From Sphingomonas sp. JUb134 (lineage in GTDB: Bacteria > Pseudomonadota > Alphaproteobacteria > Sphingomonadales > Sphingomonadaceae): 64,000 nucleotides of DNA. Below, in pieces: positions 29,380 to 37,830 of this stretch. The stretch spans positions 152,501-216,500 of the forward strand of contig NZ_SLYP02000001.1 of assembly GCF_004341505.2 (NCBI RefSeq), in the 5' to 3' direction. Under the pieces are notes generated by a model. That model was given only the letters and a program-made list of their open reading frames with translations. It had not been told where the DNA came from and ran no database searches. The number at the start of each line of letters is the position of its first letter. Within the stretch, counting starts at the first letter, position 1. The position numbers and the translations under genes were made by a program.

Positions 29380-29802
29380 TTAACTTGCGAACAGCATTGA
29401 ATCATGGGCGAACGCCTTGAACTCCAAAGCGTTTCCGGACGGGTCGCGGAAGAACATCGTTGCCTGCTCGCCCGGCTGCCCCTTGAAGCGGACGTGCGGC
29501 GCGATGCCGAACTCGATACCGGCCGCCTCCACCCGGGCGGCGAGTGCCTCCCAGTCGGCCATGCGCAGCACGACGCCGAAGTGCGGTACCGGCACCTGAT
29601 GACCGTCGACCGCATTGCTGGTCGCCTGCGGCCGGGCATCGGGGTCGAGGTGCGCGACGATCTGGTGCCCGCCAAGATCGAAGTCGATCCAGTGGTCGCT
29701 GCTGCGCCCCTCGCCGCAGCCCAGCACGTCCCGATAGAAGGTGCGTGCCGCCGCCAGATCGTGGACCGGAAAGGCGAGGTGGAAGGGGCGAAGCTCGTCC
29801 AT
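29380..29802 (-). CDS. VOC superfamily (glyoxalase/dioxygenase fold) protein
   Basis: A 140-aa two-module vicinal oxygen chelate protein. Metal ligand candidates are the His in PFHLAFPV, the His in [10 protein letters not shown] and the Glu in [19 protein letters not shown] and FFRDPSGN are further family features. The fold covers glyoxalases, dioxygenases and resistance proteins, so substrate cannot be assigned. It is divergent from lnt and probably co-transcribed with the PHA-system gene. Confidence 0.82.
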   Translation of the reverse strand: MDELRPFHLAFPVHDLAAARTFYRDVLGCGEGRSSDHWIDFDLGGHQIVAHLDPDARPQATSNAVDGHQVPVPHFGVVLRMADWEALAARVEAAGIEFGIAPHVRFKGQPGEQATMFFRDPSGNALEFKAFAHDSMLFAS

Positions 29803-29883
29803 GGCGCGAGCCTAGCGGATCGAGCGCGGGCGTACACGCGCGAACTGCTTGCCCGCACCGGCAAAGCGAACGATATCCGCGCC

Positions 29884-31422
29884 GTGCGTTTCCCCCCTGC
29901 CCTGCTCGTCCTCCTCGCCGGTGCCGTCTCCGCGCTCGGCTTCGCGCCCCTCGAATGGTGGCCGCTGACGCTCGCCGCTTTTGCGCTGTGGCTGCACTGC
30001 GTCCATGCCGCGCCCAGCCTGAAATCCGCGCTGTGGCGTTCCTGGCTGTTCGGCGTGGCGCATTTCACCATCGGCAACAACTGGATCCAGCACGCTTTCG
30101 ACTATCAGGATCGGATGCCGCCGGCCCTCGGCTATTTCGCGGTCGTCGGGCTTGCGCTCTATCTCGCGGTGTATCCGATGCTCGCCGGCGGCCTCGTCTG
30201 GCGGCTGGGACACCGGGAGGCACGGCCGGACGTCGGGTTCGCGCTGATCGCGGGCGCCGCCTGGATCGCGACCGAGTGGCTGCGCGCGGTGATGTTCACC
30301 GGCTATGCCTGGAATCCGATCGGTGTCATCTGGCTGCCGGTGCCGGGCCTTGCGCATCTGGCTGCCTGGGTAGGGACCTATGCCTTGTCCGGGTTGACGG
30401 TGATGGCAGCCGGCGCACTGCTGCTGGCATGGCACCGCCGCTGGCAGTTTCCGGCCGGGGTCGCCGTTGCGGGACTTGCGCTCACGGTCGGGTGGCCGCT
30501 GCTGCATGCCGCCGATCCGCCCCTTCCGGACGATGCACCGCGCGTGCGCGTGGTCCAGCCTAACATCGGGCAGGAGCATGTCGCCGACGACGGCTATGCC
30601 GCCGAGGTGTTCGATCGCTTGCTGCGGCTGAGCGGACGCCCCGGGCCCGCCCCGCGGCTGGTCGTCTGGCCGGAGGGGACGCTCAACTATTATGTCGAGG
30701 ATGGGTATCCGCCTTATTGGTACGACGCCAATCCGGCGCTCGTCCGCGCGCAGATCGCCCGCCTGCTCGGGCCCCGCGACGCCGCGCTGGTTGGCGGCAC
30801 CGCGCTGTTCTTCGATCCGCGCGGCCAGGTCGCCTCGGCAGGCAACTCGGTGTTCTCGGTGCTGCCGGACGGTCGCCTCGGCGGCCGCTACGACAAGGCG
30901 CATCTGGTTCCCTATGGCGAATATCTCCCGATGCGGCCCCTTCTCCAGCCGCTCGGCCTCTCCCGCCTGGTAATGGGCGACATCGACTTTGCGCCGGGTC
31001 CCGGACCGCGCTCCGTGCCCGTGCCGGGCTTCGGCTCCGTCGGCATGCAGATTTGCTACGAGATCATCTTTTCCGGCCAGGTGGTGGACCGCGCCCATCG
31101 CCCGCGGCTGCTGTTCAACCCGTCCAACGATGCCTGGTTCGGTGCCTGGGGGCCGCCCCAGCACTTGGCGCAGGCGCGCATGCGTGCGATCGAGGAGGGG
31201 CTGCCCATCCTGCGCTCCACGCCGACCGGCATCTCGGCGATCATCGACGCCGACGGGCGGCTGCTGGCGACGATCCCGCAGGGTCGCGCCGGCGCGATCG
31301 AGCTGCCGTTGCCGGCTGCCCATCCGCCGACGCTGTTCGCCCGCTTCGGCAACGGCATCGCCGCGATAGTGGCCCTTTTCCTTGCCCTCGCGGCCGTTGC
31401 CATCCGTCGGCGCAACCGCTAG
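29884..31422 (+). CDS. lnt: Apolipoprotein N-acyltransferase
   Basis: Inner membrane enzyme of 512 aa that adds the third acyl chain to lipoproteins. Several N-terminal membrane segments are followed by a periplasmic nitrilase domain with the complete triad: Glu264 (VVWPEGTLNYY), Lys338 (RYDKAHLVPYGEY) and Cys391 (MQICYEIIF). The start is a GTG (M-R-F-P-P). lnt normally follows corC directly, but here it lies 4.6 kb downstream; metK follows 71 bases later. Confidence 0.95.
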   Translation: MRFPPALLVLLAGAVSALGFAPLEWWPLTLAAFALWLHCVHAAPSLKSALWRSWLFGVAHFTIGNNWIQHAFDYQDRMPPALGYFAVVGLALYLAVYPMLAGGLVWRLGHREARPDVGFALIAGAAWIATEWLRAVMFTGYAWNPIGVIWLPVPGLAHLAAWVGTYALSGLTVMAAGALLLAWHRRWQFPAGVAVAGLALTVGWPLLHAADPPLPDDAPRVRVVQPNIGQEHVADDGYAAEVFDRLLRLSGRPGPAPRLVVWPEGTLNYYVEDGYPPYWYDANPALVRAQIARLLGPRDAALVGGTALFFDPRGQVASAGNSVFSVLPDGRLGGRYDKAHLVPYGEYLPMRPLLQPLGLSRLVMGDIDFAPGPGPRSVPVPGFGSVGMQICYEIIFSGQVVDRAHRPRLLFNPSNDAWFGAWGPPQHLAQARMRAIEEGLPILRSTPTGISAIIDADGRLLATIPQGRAGAIELPLPAAHPPTLFARFGNGIAAIVALFLALAAVAIRRRNR

Positions 31423-31430
31423 GGCGCGGT

Positions 31431-31450
31431 ATATAAGGAAAGCTTTATAT
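31431..31450 (+). promoter_or_regulatory. AT-rich palindrome upstream of metK
   Basis: ATATAAGG and CTTTATAT flank AAAG in a near-perfect 20-base inverted repeat, in the middle of the 71-base gap between lnt and metK and about 44 bases before the ATG. Position and symmetry suit a dimeric repressor operator; the regulator is not identified. Confidence 0.4.
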
Positions 31451-31493
31451 CGGCATGGCAACGGCCGCGCTTTCCCATAGAAAAGGGAAATCC

Positions 31494-32678
31494 ATGCGTT
31501 CCAACTATCTCTTCACCTCCGAATCCGTCTCCGAAGGCCATCCCGACAAGGTCGCGGACCAGATCTCCGACGCCGTCGTCGACCTGTTCCTGTCGCGCGA
31601 CCCCGTCGCCCGCGTCGCCTGCGAGACCATGGTCACGACTCAGCGGATCGTGCTGGCCGGCGAGGTGCGCTGCAGCCAGGACGTGTTCCCGACCCTCGAC
31701 GAGATCGAGAAGGTCGCGCGGGATACGGTGAAGAAGATCGGCTACGAACAGCACGGCTTCCACTGGCAGACCGCCGAGTTCGCCTGCCACCTCCACGGCC
31801 AGTCCGCGCACATCGCGCAGGGCGTCGACGAGAGCGGCAACAAGGACGAGGGTGCCGGCGACCAGGGCATCATGTTCGGCTTCGCCTGCGACGAGACGCC
31901 CGATCTGATGCCGGCGACGCTCTATTACTCGCACCGCATCCTGGAGAAGCTGGCGCAGGATCGCCACGCCAATGTCGTCGACTTTCTGGAGCCGGACGCC
32001 AAGAGCCAGGTGACGCTCAAGTATGAGAACGGCCGCCCGACTGGCGCGACCGCGCTCGTCGTGTCGACCCAGCACAGCAAGGCGCTGTCCAGCGATGCCG
32101 GCCAGAAGCAGCTGCGCGACTATGCGATGACGGTATTCGAGGACGTCCTGCCGCAGGGCTGGATGCCGGCCGACCAGTCGCAGATCTACGTGAACCCGAC
32201 CGGCCTGTTCGAGATCGGCGGCCCCGATGGTGACGCAGGGCTCACCGGCCGCAAGATCATCGTCGACACCTATGGCGGTGCGGCCCCGCATGGCGGCGGC
32301 GCGTTCTCGGGCAAGGATCCGACCAAGGTGGACCGTTCGGCGGCCTATATCAGCCGCTACCTCGCCAAGAACATCGTCGCGGCAGGCCTCGCCAAGCGCT
32401 GCACGATCCAGCTGTCCTATGCGATCGGCGTCGCCGAGCCGCTGTCGCTCTATGTCGACACGCACGGCACCGGCACCGTCGAGGAATCGAAGATCGAGGC
32501 GGTTCTGCCCAAGCTGGTGCGCCTGACCCCCAAGGGCATCCGCACCCACCTGGGCATGAACAAGGCGATCTACCTGCCGACCGCCGCCTATGGCCACTTC
32601 GGCCGCAAGGCAGAGGGTGACCTCTTCACCTGGGAAAAGACCGACCTGGTCGACGCGCTCAAGGCCGAGCTGGCCTGA
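31494..32678 (+). CDS. metK: S-adenosylmethionine synthetase
   Basis: Makes S-adenosylmethionine from methionine and ATP. The 394-aa protein begins [17 protein letters not shown], containing the substrate-binding [16 protein letters not shown] and the phosphate-binding loop [19 protein letters not shown] are intact. The ATG at 31494 has an AAAGGGAAA ribosome binding site and matches the family start; an upstream ATG at 31455 would add an unneeded extension. The product is used by PrmC, MiaB, RlmB, TrmB and the rRNA methyltransferase encoded nearby. Confidence 0.97.
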   Translation: MRSNYLFTSESVSEGHPDKVADQISDAVVDLFLSRDPVARVACETMVTTQRIVLAGEVRCSQDVFPTLDEIEKVARDTVKKIGYEQHGFHWQTAEFACHLHGQSAHIAQGVDESGNKDEGAGDQGIMFGFACDETPDLMPATLYYSHRILEKLAQDRHANVVDFLEPDAKSQVTLKYENGRPTGATALVVSTQHSKALSSDAGQKQLRDYAMTVFEDVLPQGWMPADQSQIYVNPTGLFEIGGPDGDAGLTGRKIIVDTYGGAAPHGGGAFSGKDPTKVDRSAAYISRYLAKNIVAAGLAKRCTIQLSYAIGVAEPLSLYVDTHGTGTVEESKIEAVLPKLVRLTPKGIRTHLGMNKAIYLPTAAYGHFGRKAEGDLFTWEKTDLVDALKAELA

Positions 32679-32690
32679 GCTACCGGAAGG

Positions 32691-32716
32691 CGGGGCGGCG
32701 CAGGGCTGCCCCGTCT
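32691..32716 (+). terminator. Hairpin after metK
   Basis: CGGGGC and GCCCCG form a stem with inner pairing around GCAGG, followed by TCTTA. It is a probable weak intrinsic terminator for metK. Confidence 0.5.
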
Positions 32717-32774
32717 TAGCTTGTGCCCTTCCCCCAGCGGTGGCAGCTTTGCCGGCACCAGGGGGAGAGGGACG

Positions 32775-33869
32775 ATGAAACGCGTTTTGGCGGCCACGCT
32801 GGCATTCGCCGCGGCTGCAATGATATCGGGCACGCCTGCCGCAGCCCAGCAGGCCACAGACCTCAAGGTCTCTGCCGGCAAACCCTACAAGCACAAGCTC
32901 AGCGGGCTTCGCTTGCCGGCCACCCTGGCAGGCGCGCCCCGCATTAAGGCGATCGCGATCGGCGAAGATCTGCTCGACGTCTCGGCCAGCTACGAGAGCT
33001 CCGACCGCGCCGAGTTGCTGAGCCTTTACGTCTACCGCCAGGCAAGCGGTGCGCTACCGGTGTGGTTCGATCGCGCGCGCTGGGCAGTCGAGAACCGGTC
33101 GGACGTCTACGGCAAGCCCGTCGCAGCGGTGGGCGCGCCTAGCTTCGTGCCCCCGGGCCAGCAGACGGCAAGCGGCCTGATCGCCACCTACACGCTCAAC
33201 AAGGGTCCGTATCGGAGCACCGGCGTCGCCATCCTCCCGTTCGGCGCCTGGCTGGTGAAACTGCGCTACTCATCCAAGACTATGGAAGCCGCGAGCCTCG
33301 CCACGGCGATGCGCACGGCGCTTGCCGAGCTCGAATGGCCAGGCACCGTTCCCACGGCACCCCCAGCCGTTCCGATTACCGACTGTTCCACGCCGCTGGC
33401 AGCGTCCGGCAAGTCCCGGCCCGTGCCTGCCGATTTCAAGGCGATGTTGATGACGGCCCTCGTCGGCGCAGCCGCGAGGACCTCCTCGATGGAGGATGCC
33501 CCCTCCACCCGCTCCGTTTCCTGGTGCCGAGACACGACGGCCCTGAAGGAAGGCACCGTCTATCGGCCGGATTCTGCAACCGACCGCTATCTGATCGCTC
33601 TGTCCGATGCCGGGCGCGGCGTGCTTGTCGATCCGAGCCCAGCCAACAGCCTGCCCTTGGAGGGCAAGCCCGCGGCACCTAGCTGGAACGTTGCCTTCGT
33701 CGATCTCGGCACCACCGCCTATTTCCAGGCACAGGATCGGCTTCCTTCCCCATCGCACGTGTTGAAGCAGGTCGTCAGGGGCTCGGTCAGCTCGCGCGTC
33801 GTTACTCACGGCAAAAAGCGGGACATCGACATCAGTCGCGGAGCCCTGGGCAATCCCTCCGCGAAATAG
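32775..33869 (+). CDS. Exported protein of unknown function
   Basis: A 364-aa protein with a typical signal peptide (cleavage near AAAQQA) and an otherwise soluble sequence. I recognise no domain. Visible features are PYKHKLSGLRLPATL near the start, an alternation of beta-rich segments (IATYTLNKGPYRSTGVAILPF), two cysteines far apart (ITDCSTP and SWCRDT) that could form a disulfide, and a basic C-terminus. The ATG has a GAGAGGGACG ribosome binding site. It is separated from metK by a hairpin and from the following tRNA by 234 bases, so it appears monocistronic. Confidence 0.75.
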   Translation: MKRVLAATLAFAAAAMISGTPAAAQQATDLKVSAGKPYKHKLSGLRLPATLAGAPRIKAIAIGEDLLDVSASYESSDRAELLSLYVYRQASGALPVWFDRARWAVENRSDVYGKPVAAVGAPSFVPPGQQTASGLIATYTLNKGPYRSTGVAILPFGAWLVKLRYSSKTMEAASLATAMRTALAELEWPGTVPTAPPAVPITDCSTPLAASGKSRPVPADFKAMLMTALVGAAARTSSMEDAPSTRSVSWCRDTTALKEGTVYRPDSATDRYLIALSDAGRGVLVDPSPANSLPLEGKPAAPSWNVAFVDLGTTAYFQAQDRLPSPSHVLKQVVRGSVSSRVVTHGKKRDIDISRGALGNPSAK

Positions 33870-34103
33870 GCCCGCCCCGGGGCCGCCGGGAACGGCCTTT
33901 CCTCTCGGCAAAGGCGGCAATCATCGCCCGGCAGTGCCACTGTGGGGAAGATTGCGGCTTTTGGCGACGCTTCCGCCAAACACCGGAGCTCCCGAAAACC
34001 CCGTTCTCCCGTTCCGCTGCATTCCCGCTGGCAAAAAATGTGGCCGCCCCGCCTCGAAAGACTTGCGCCCGAGTCCGGGGGCGGATAGGGGACCGCCTCC
34101 CAA

Positions 34104-34180
34104 GCGCCCGTAGCTCAGCTGGATAGAGCATCAGACTACGAATCTGAGGGTCGGACGTTCGAATCGTTCCGGGCGCGCCA
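34104..34180 (+). tRNA. tRNA-Arg (anticodon ACG)
   Basis: A 77-nt tRNA including the encoded CCA. The acceptor stem is GCGCCCG with CGGGCGC, the D arm is AGCTCAGCTGGATAGAGC, the anticodon stem-loop is AGACTACGAATCT with anticodon ACG (inosine-modified in bacteria), and the T arm contains GTTCGAATC. Confidence 0.96.
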
Positions 34181-34199
34181 TTTTCCTACATCTACGTCT

Positions 34200-34799
34200 T
34201 CACGCCGACGGCACCCGCTCGGGCGCCGCGTCGGGGAAGATCCGCGCGACCAGCGCTTCCGAACCGACGCCGATCGCTGCTCCTGCGAGGACGTCGATCG
34301 GAAAGTGCGAGCCGGTCGGCAGTTGGAGCGCGCCGGTCGCCACCGCCGCTGCATAGGCGGGACCGCTAGCGCCTGGATATTCCCGCAGGATCGCGCGGCT
34401 TACCGCCATCGCCCCCGCCGTGTGGCCTGAGGGGAAGGAATTGTGCGGCCCCTCGTTGCGGTCGCCCCGTGTGAGCCGGTGATCATGGTCGCTGCTGAAC
34501 AACCGCGGCCGTGCGCGATCGACCCTGCGCTTGATCGCGGCCTTGATCGCCGTGGCCGCGAGATGGCTGGCTAGCATGCGCGCGCCCGTGCGTGCGAGGC
34601 GGCGATCGCCCCGTGCCGCACCGACTGCTGCCGTGCCGATCGACAGCGCGATCAGCGGCGGCTGGTCGGCAAGCTCGCGCACCAGCTTCAGCGCACGCAC
34701 CACGACGTGGTCGTGCCATTCGGCAGCGGCGTGCCCTGCCTTGATGTCGACGCGCTCCAACTCGTGCGCCAGCGCCTTGCCCGTCCTGCCCTTGCTCAT
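34200..34799 (-). CDS. PAP2 family phosphatase
   Basis: A 199-aa type 2 phosphatidic acid phosphatase-like protein. Motif 1 is KRRVDRARPR, motif 2 is the catalytic FPSGHTAGA, and motif 3 is TGSHFPIDVLAG with the second histidine; the usual SR pair of motif 3 is replaced. Some hydrophobic segments suggest membrane association, but fewer than in six-helix lipid phosphatases. The ATG at 34799 has a GGAAGGCG ribosome binding site. It is divergent from trmB. Confidence 0.83.
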   Translation of the reverse strand: MSKGRTGKALAHELERVDIKAGHAAAEWHDHVVVRALKLVRELADQPPLIALSIGTAAVGAARGDRRLARTGARMLASHLAATAIKAAIKRRVDRARPRLFSSDHDHRLTRGDRNEGPHNSFPSGHTAGAMAVSRAILREYPGASGPAYAAAVATGALQLPTGSHFPIDVLAGAAIGVGSEALVARIFPDAAPERVPSA

Positions 34800-34897
34800 T
34801 CGTCGCCTTCCATGGGTGCGCACGAACAACCCCTGGGAGCATGGCAGGCTCCATCGGCGCTTGGAGCCAGCGCGGCGGGCGGCTACAGCCCCGCGCC

Positions 34898-35578
34898 ATG
34901 ACCGATCCGACCTCGATCCGCCGCCTCTACGGCCGCCGCCAGGGACACAAGCTGCGCCAGGGCCAGGCCGCGCTGGTGGAAGACCTGCTCCCCGTCGTCA
35001 GCATCCCCGACGAAGGCCCGCTGGATGCGCAGACGCTGTTCGGCGACATACGTCCGCTGGAGTTCGAGATCGGCTTCGGCGGCGGCGAGCACCTCGCAGG
35101 CCAAGCGGCGATGCGGCCGGATCATGGCTTCATCGGCTGCGAGCCGTTCCTGAACGGCGTCGTCGGGGCGCTCAACCACATCCGCGACGCGGAGCTGGAG
35201 AACGTCCGGCTGCACATGGGCGACGCGCTGGAGGCGCTGGAGCGGCTGCCCGACGCCAGCCTCGAGCGCGTCTACCTCCTCCACCCGGATCCCTGGCGTA
35301 AGGCACGCCATGCCAAGCGCCGCATGGTCAACGACGGTCCGCTCGACATGATCGCCGCCAAGCTGAAGCCGGGCGGCGAGTTTCGCCTCGGCACCGACGA
35401 CCCGACCTATTGCCGCTGGTCGATGATGGTGATGCGCGGGCGCCGCGACTTCGCTTGGGCTGCCGAGACGGCGCAGGACTTTCTCACCCGCCCGGCCGAC
35501 TGGCCGGAGACGCGCTATGAGCGCAAGGCGCGGCGCCAGGGGCACGAGGTCTGGTACTTCCGCTACCTGCGGCTATGA
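34898..35578 (+). CDS. trmB: tRNA (guanine-N7-)-methyltransferase
   Basis: A 226-aa Rossmann methyltransferase that makes m7G46 in the tRNA variable loop. Motifs are FEIGFGGGEHLA (SAM binding), GCEPFLNGVVGAL, YLLHPDPWRKARHAKRR (family signature) and FRLGTDDPTYCRWSM. The ATG at 34898 begins MTDPTSIRRLYGRRQGHKLR, a standard start for the family. The stop overlaps the next gene as ATGA. Confidence 0.95.
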   Translation: MTDPTSIRRLYGRRQGHKLRQGQAALVEDLLPVVSIPDEGPLDAQTLFGDIRPLEFEIGFGGGEHLAGQAAMRPDHGFIGCEPFLNGVVGALNHIRDAELENVRLHMGDALEALERLPDASLERVYLLHPDPWRKARHAKRRMVNDGPLDMIAAKLKPGGEFRLGTDDPTYCRWSMMVMRGRRDFAWAAETAQDFLTRPADWPETRYERKARRQGHEVWYFRYLRL

Positions 35579-35814
35579 GCGCTGGGATGACCGCTGCCGA
35601 CCTGCTGGACCTGTTCGTCACGACCCTGGTGCGGGATGCGGGCGGCACGCGCCGGCACTGGCGGCTGGTGATCGGCCAGGTCACCGTCCACAGCCTGGAC
35701 ACGCACGCGCACTGCAACTGGTCGATCCACCCGTCGGGCAACGCCGCCGCGGTCGAGGCGGTGGAGCGGGTCGCCGACGACCTGCGCGAGCGGCATCCGA
35801 TCGTACGGGGATAG
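35575..35814 (+). CDS. Small protein of unknown function coupled to trmB
   Basis: A 79-aa soluble protein starting at an ATG that overlaps the trmB stop (ATGA). It has a helical N-terminus (AADLLDLFVTTLVRDAGG), a beta-like middle with histidine and cysteine (VTVHSLDTHAHCNWSIHP), and a charged helical end. I recognise no family. The overlap and the well-formed protein argue that it is real; coupling to trmB suggests co-expression but not function. Confidence 0.65.
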   Translation: MSAGMTAADLLDLFVTTLVRDAGGTRRHWRLVIGQVTVHSLDTHAHCNWSIHPSGNAAAVEAVERVADDLRERHPIVRG

Positions 35815-35841
35815 GTCAGGCACTCCCTTTCCCCTCTTCCA

Positions 35842-35954
35842 TTTGTCTCGGCTAGCCTTGGAGCCCGTCGAGACCGCGTATCGAGAGGCCGGTTGCGGGG
35901 CATCTCTCGATACGGGTTCTCGACAAGCTCGATCCCTACTCGAGACAAACGGGG
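35842..35954 (+). repeat. Oriented palindromic intergenic repeat, copy 2
   Basis: Second copy of the palindromic family, in the plus orientation. Its right arm (CTCGATACGGG, TCTCGACAAGCTCGATCCC, TACTCGAGACAAAC) is nearly identical to copies 1 (reversed) and 3, but the left arm has several changes (CTCGGCTAGCCTTGGAGCCC), so this hairpin is partly decayed. It lies between convergent small genes. Confidence 0.85.
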
Positions 35955-36021
35955 AAGTATCGGCTCGGTCTTCAAGTGGATGCCGATGCCGGCTGACCGC
36001 TCCGGCCGCCGAAGCGCGGCC

Positions 36022-36297
36022 TCAGTCCGTGTTCGACCCCGTCCCGGCATTGGCGTTGGCGCCAGTCTTGCCCTCGCCTTCGCTGCCTTGGCCCGGACCG
36101 CGATAGTCGATATCCGTCTGGCCGCCATGGCCCAGGAAGCCGCTCTGCTTCTCTTCCTTCCCCGTGTGGGGGTTGGGATAGGCGCCGCCGCCGCTCTCGC
36201 CGCCGGCATTGCGGCCGTTCACCCGCTCCTGGTCGACGCCGTCCTTGCCCTCTGCCACGCCCTTGCCGGCTGCCTGCATCGGTTGCTTGTCGCTCAT
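36022..36297 (-). CDS. Small glycine-rich, probably disordered protein
   Basis: A 91-aa hydrophilic protein rich in Gly, Asn, Asp and Lys with no hydrophobic core: MSDKQPMQAAGKGVAEGKDG, then NAGGESGGGAYPNPHTGKEE, then GFLGHGGQTDIDYRGPGQGS. I do not know a function, though proteins with this beginning occur in sphingomonads. Composition suggests an intrinsically disordered, possibly stress-related protein (inference). It lies upstream of the efflux operon end and convergent with the 79-aa gene. Confidence 0.65.
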   Translation of the reverse strand: MSDKQPMQAAGKGVAEGKDGVDQERVNGRNAGGESGGGAYPNPHTGKEEKQSGFLGHGGQTDIDYRGPGQGSEGEGKTGANANAGTGSNTD

Positions 36298-36354
36298 GGT
36301 CCGTCTCCTCGGAATCTCTCCTTTCCGAACCAGTGCCGGCGGCGAGGGTTCCGT

Positions 36355-37830
36355 TCAGTCGGCGGGCGTGGCCGGGATCGGCCCCTGCTCCGTCGCCTCC
36401 AGCAGCGTGTCGCCCCCGAGGGTGCGGTAGAGGGTGACGCGGTTGCTCGCGGCCACCAGCCGGGTCTGCACCAGGGTGCGCTGCGACTGGTAGAGCGATC
36501 GCTGCGCGTCAAGGCTCGCGAGGAAGGTGTCGATCCCTCCACGATAGCGCGCCTCGGTCAGGGTGAAGGTGTCCTCGGCGGCCGCGGTCTGCGCCTCGGT
36601 GGCGCGCAGCTGCTCGCCGATCGTCCCCTGCCGGGCAAGGGCGTCAGACACTTCGCGGAACGCGACCTGGATGGTCCGCTCATATTCCGCGAGCAGGCCC
36701 TCGCGCTGCGCCTCGGTCAGCCGGACGTTCGCGCGGGCGGCCCCGGCCTGGAAGATCGGGTAGGCGACCGAGGGCCCCGCCGAATAGGTGAAGGCGCCGT
36801 TGTCGAACAACGAACCCAGCGCATTGCTGGCGAGCCCCAGCACCGCCGTCAGCGAGATGCGCGGGAACAGCGCGGCACGGGCAGCGCCGATCTCGGCATT
36901 GGCCGCGCGCAGCTGGTACTCCGCCTGCACCACATCGGGCCGGCGCAGCAGCACGCCGGAGTCGACGCCTGCGGGAAGCGCCCGGACGGCAGGCGCCGCC
37001 TGCTCGATGGTCTCCGGCAACAGGGCGCGGTCGAACGGCGCACCGATCAGCAGTTGCAGCGCATTCACGTCCTGCGCCAGCTGGGTGCGCTGCTCCGCCA
37101 CGTCCGCCTGGGCGGCGGTGAGGATCTGTTCGGCCTGGCGCAGATCGGTGCGGGGCGCGACCCCGCCCCGGAGCCGTGCTCGGGTGAGCGTCACGCTACG
37201 CTCCGCACTGGTGGCCGTCTGCTCGGCGATGCGCAGCAGGCTCGTGTCGGCGGCATAGACGAGCCAGGCATCCGCAATGTCCGCGACGAGCGTCAGCCGC
37301 GTCGCGCGTGCCGCCGCTTCGGTTGCGAAATACTGGTTCTGCTGCGCGCGCGTGAGCGAGCGGATCCGGCCGAACAGGTCGAGCTCGAACGAGGTGACGC
37401 CCAGGTCCGCGCCGAAGCGGTCGCTCGTCCTCGCCCCGCTTCCGCCTTGGTCCCCCGAGCTTTCATCGTCGGTGCCGCTGCCGGACGATTGCCCCGCGCT
37501 GCGCGACCGGGTGTAGCTCGCCGAGGCATCGACTTGCGGGAACAGCTCCGAACGCTGGATGCGGTACTGCGCACGTGCCGCCACGATGTTCGCAGCGGCG
37601 ATGCGCAGGTCGCGGTTGTTGACCAGCGCCTGACCGATCAGCGTCTGGAGACGCGGGTCCACGAACACGTCGCGATAGCTCACCACCGGCAGGCTCGCCT
37701 CGCTCTGGCGCAGATAGGCATCGCCCACCGGCCAGGACGCGGGCACCGGCGACGGCGGACGTACGTCCTCCGGGGCCATCGAACAGCCTGCCAGCAGCAG
37801 CGGCAAGAGCGCGGTCAGCCGGGCGTTCAT
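36355..37830 (-). CDS. RND efflux outer membrane lipoprotein (NodT/OprM family)
   Basis: Outer membrane channel of 491 aa for the adjacent RND pump. The lipoprotein signal ends LLLAGCSMAPED. Two repeated OMF modules are visible, including ADIADAWLVYAADTSLL, GGVAPRTDLRQAEQ, LLRRPDVVQAEYQLRAANAEIGAARAALFPRISL and ARYRGGIDTFLASLDAQRSLY. Its ATG start overlaps the permease stop as ATGA, so it is the last gene of the tripartite operon. Confidence 0.94.
   Translation of the reverse strand: MNARLTALLPLLLAGCSMAPEDVRPPSPVPASWPVGDAYLRQSEASLPVVSYRDVFVDPRLQTLIGQALVNNRDLRIAAANIVAARAQYRIQRSELFPQVDASASYTRSRSAGQSSGSGTDDESSGDQGGSGARTSDRFGADLGVTSFELDLFGRIRSLTRAQQNQYFATEAAARATRLTLVADIADAWLVYAADTSLLRIAEQTATSAERSVTLTRARLRGGVAPRTDLRQAEQILTAAQADVAEQRTQLAQDVNALQLLIGAPFDRALLPETIEQAAPAVRALPAGVDSGVLLRRPDVVQAEYQLRAANAEIGAARAALFPRISLTAVLGLASNALGSLFDNGAFTYSAGPSVAYPIFQAGAARANVRLTEAQREGLLAEYERTIQVAFREVSDALARQGTIGEQLRATEAQTAAAEDTFTLTEARYRGGIDTFLASLDAQRSLYQSQRTLVQTRLVAASNRVTLYRTLGGDTLLEATEQGPIPATPAD

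Noticed and set aside
31423..31493. A SAM-type riboswitch in front of metK
   Set aside because: The gap is only 71 bases and I could not draw any known SAM riboswitch fold; the AT-rich palindrome is a better explanation.
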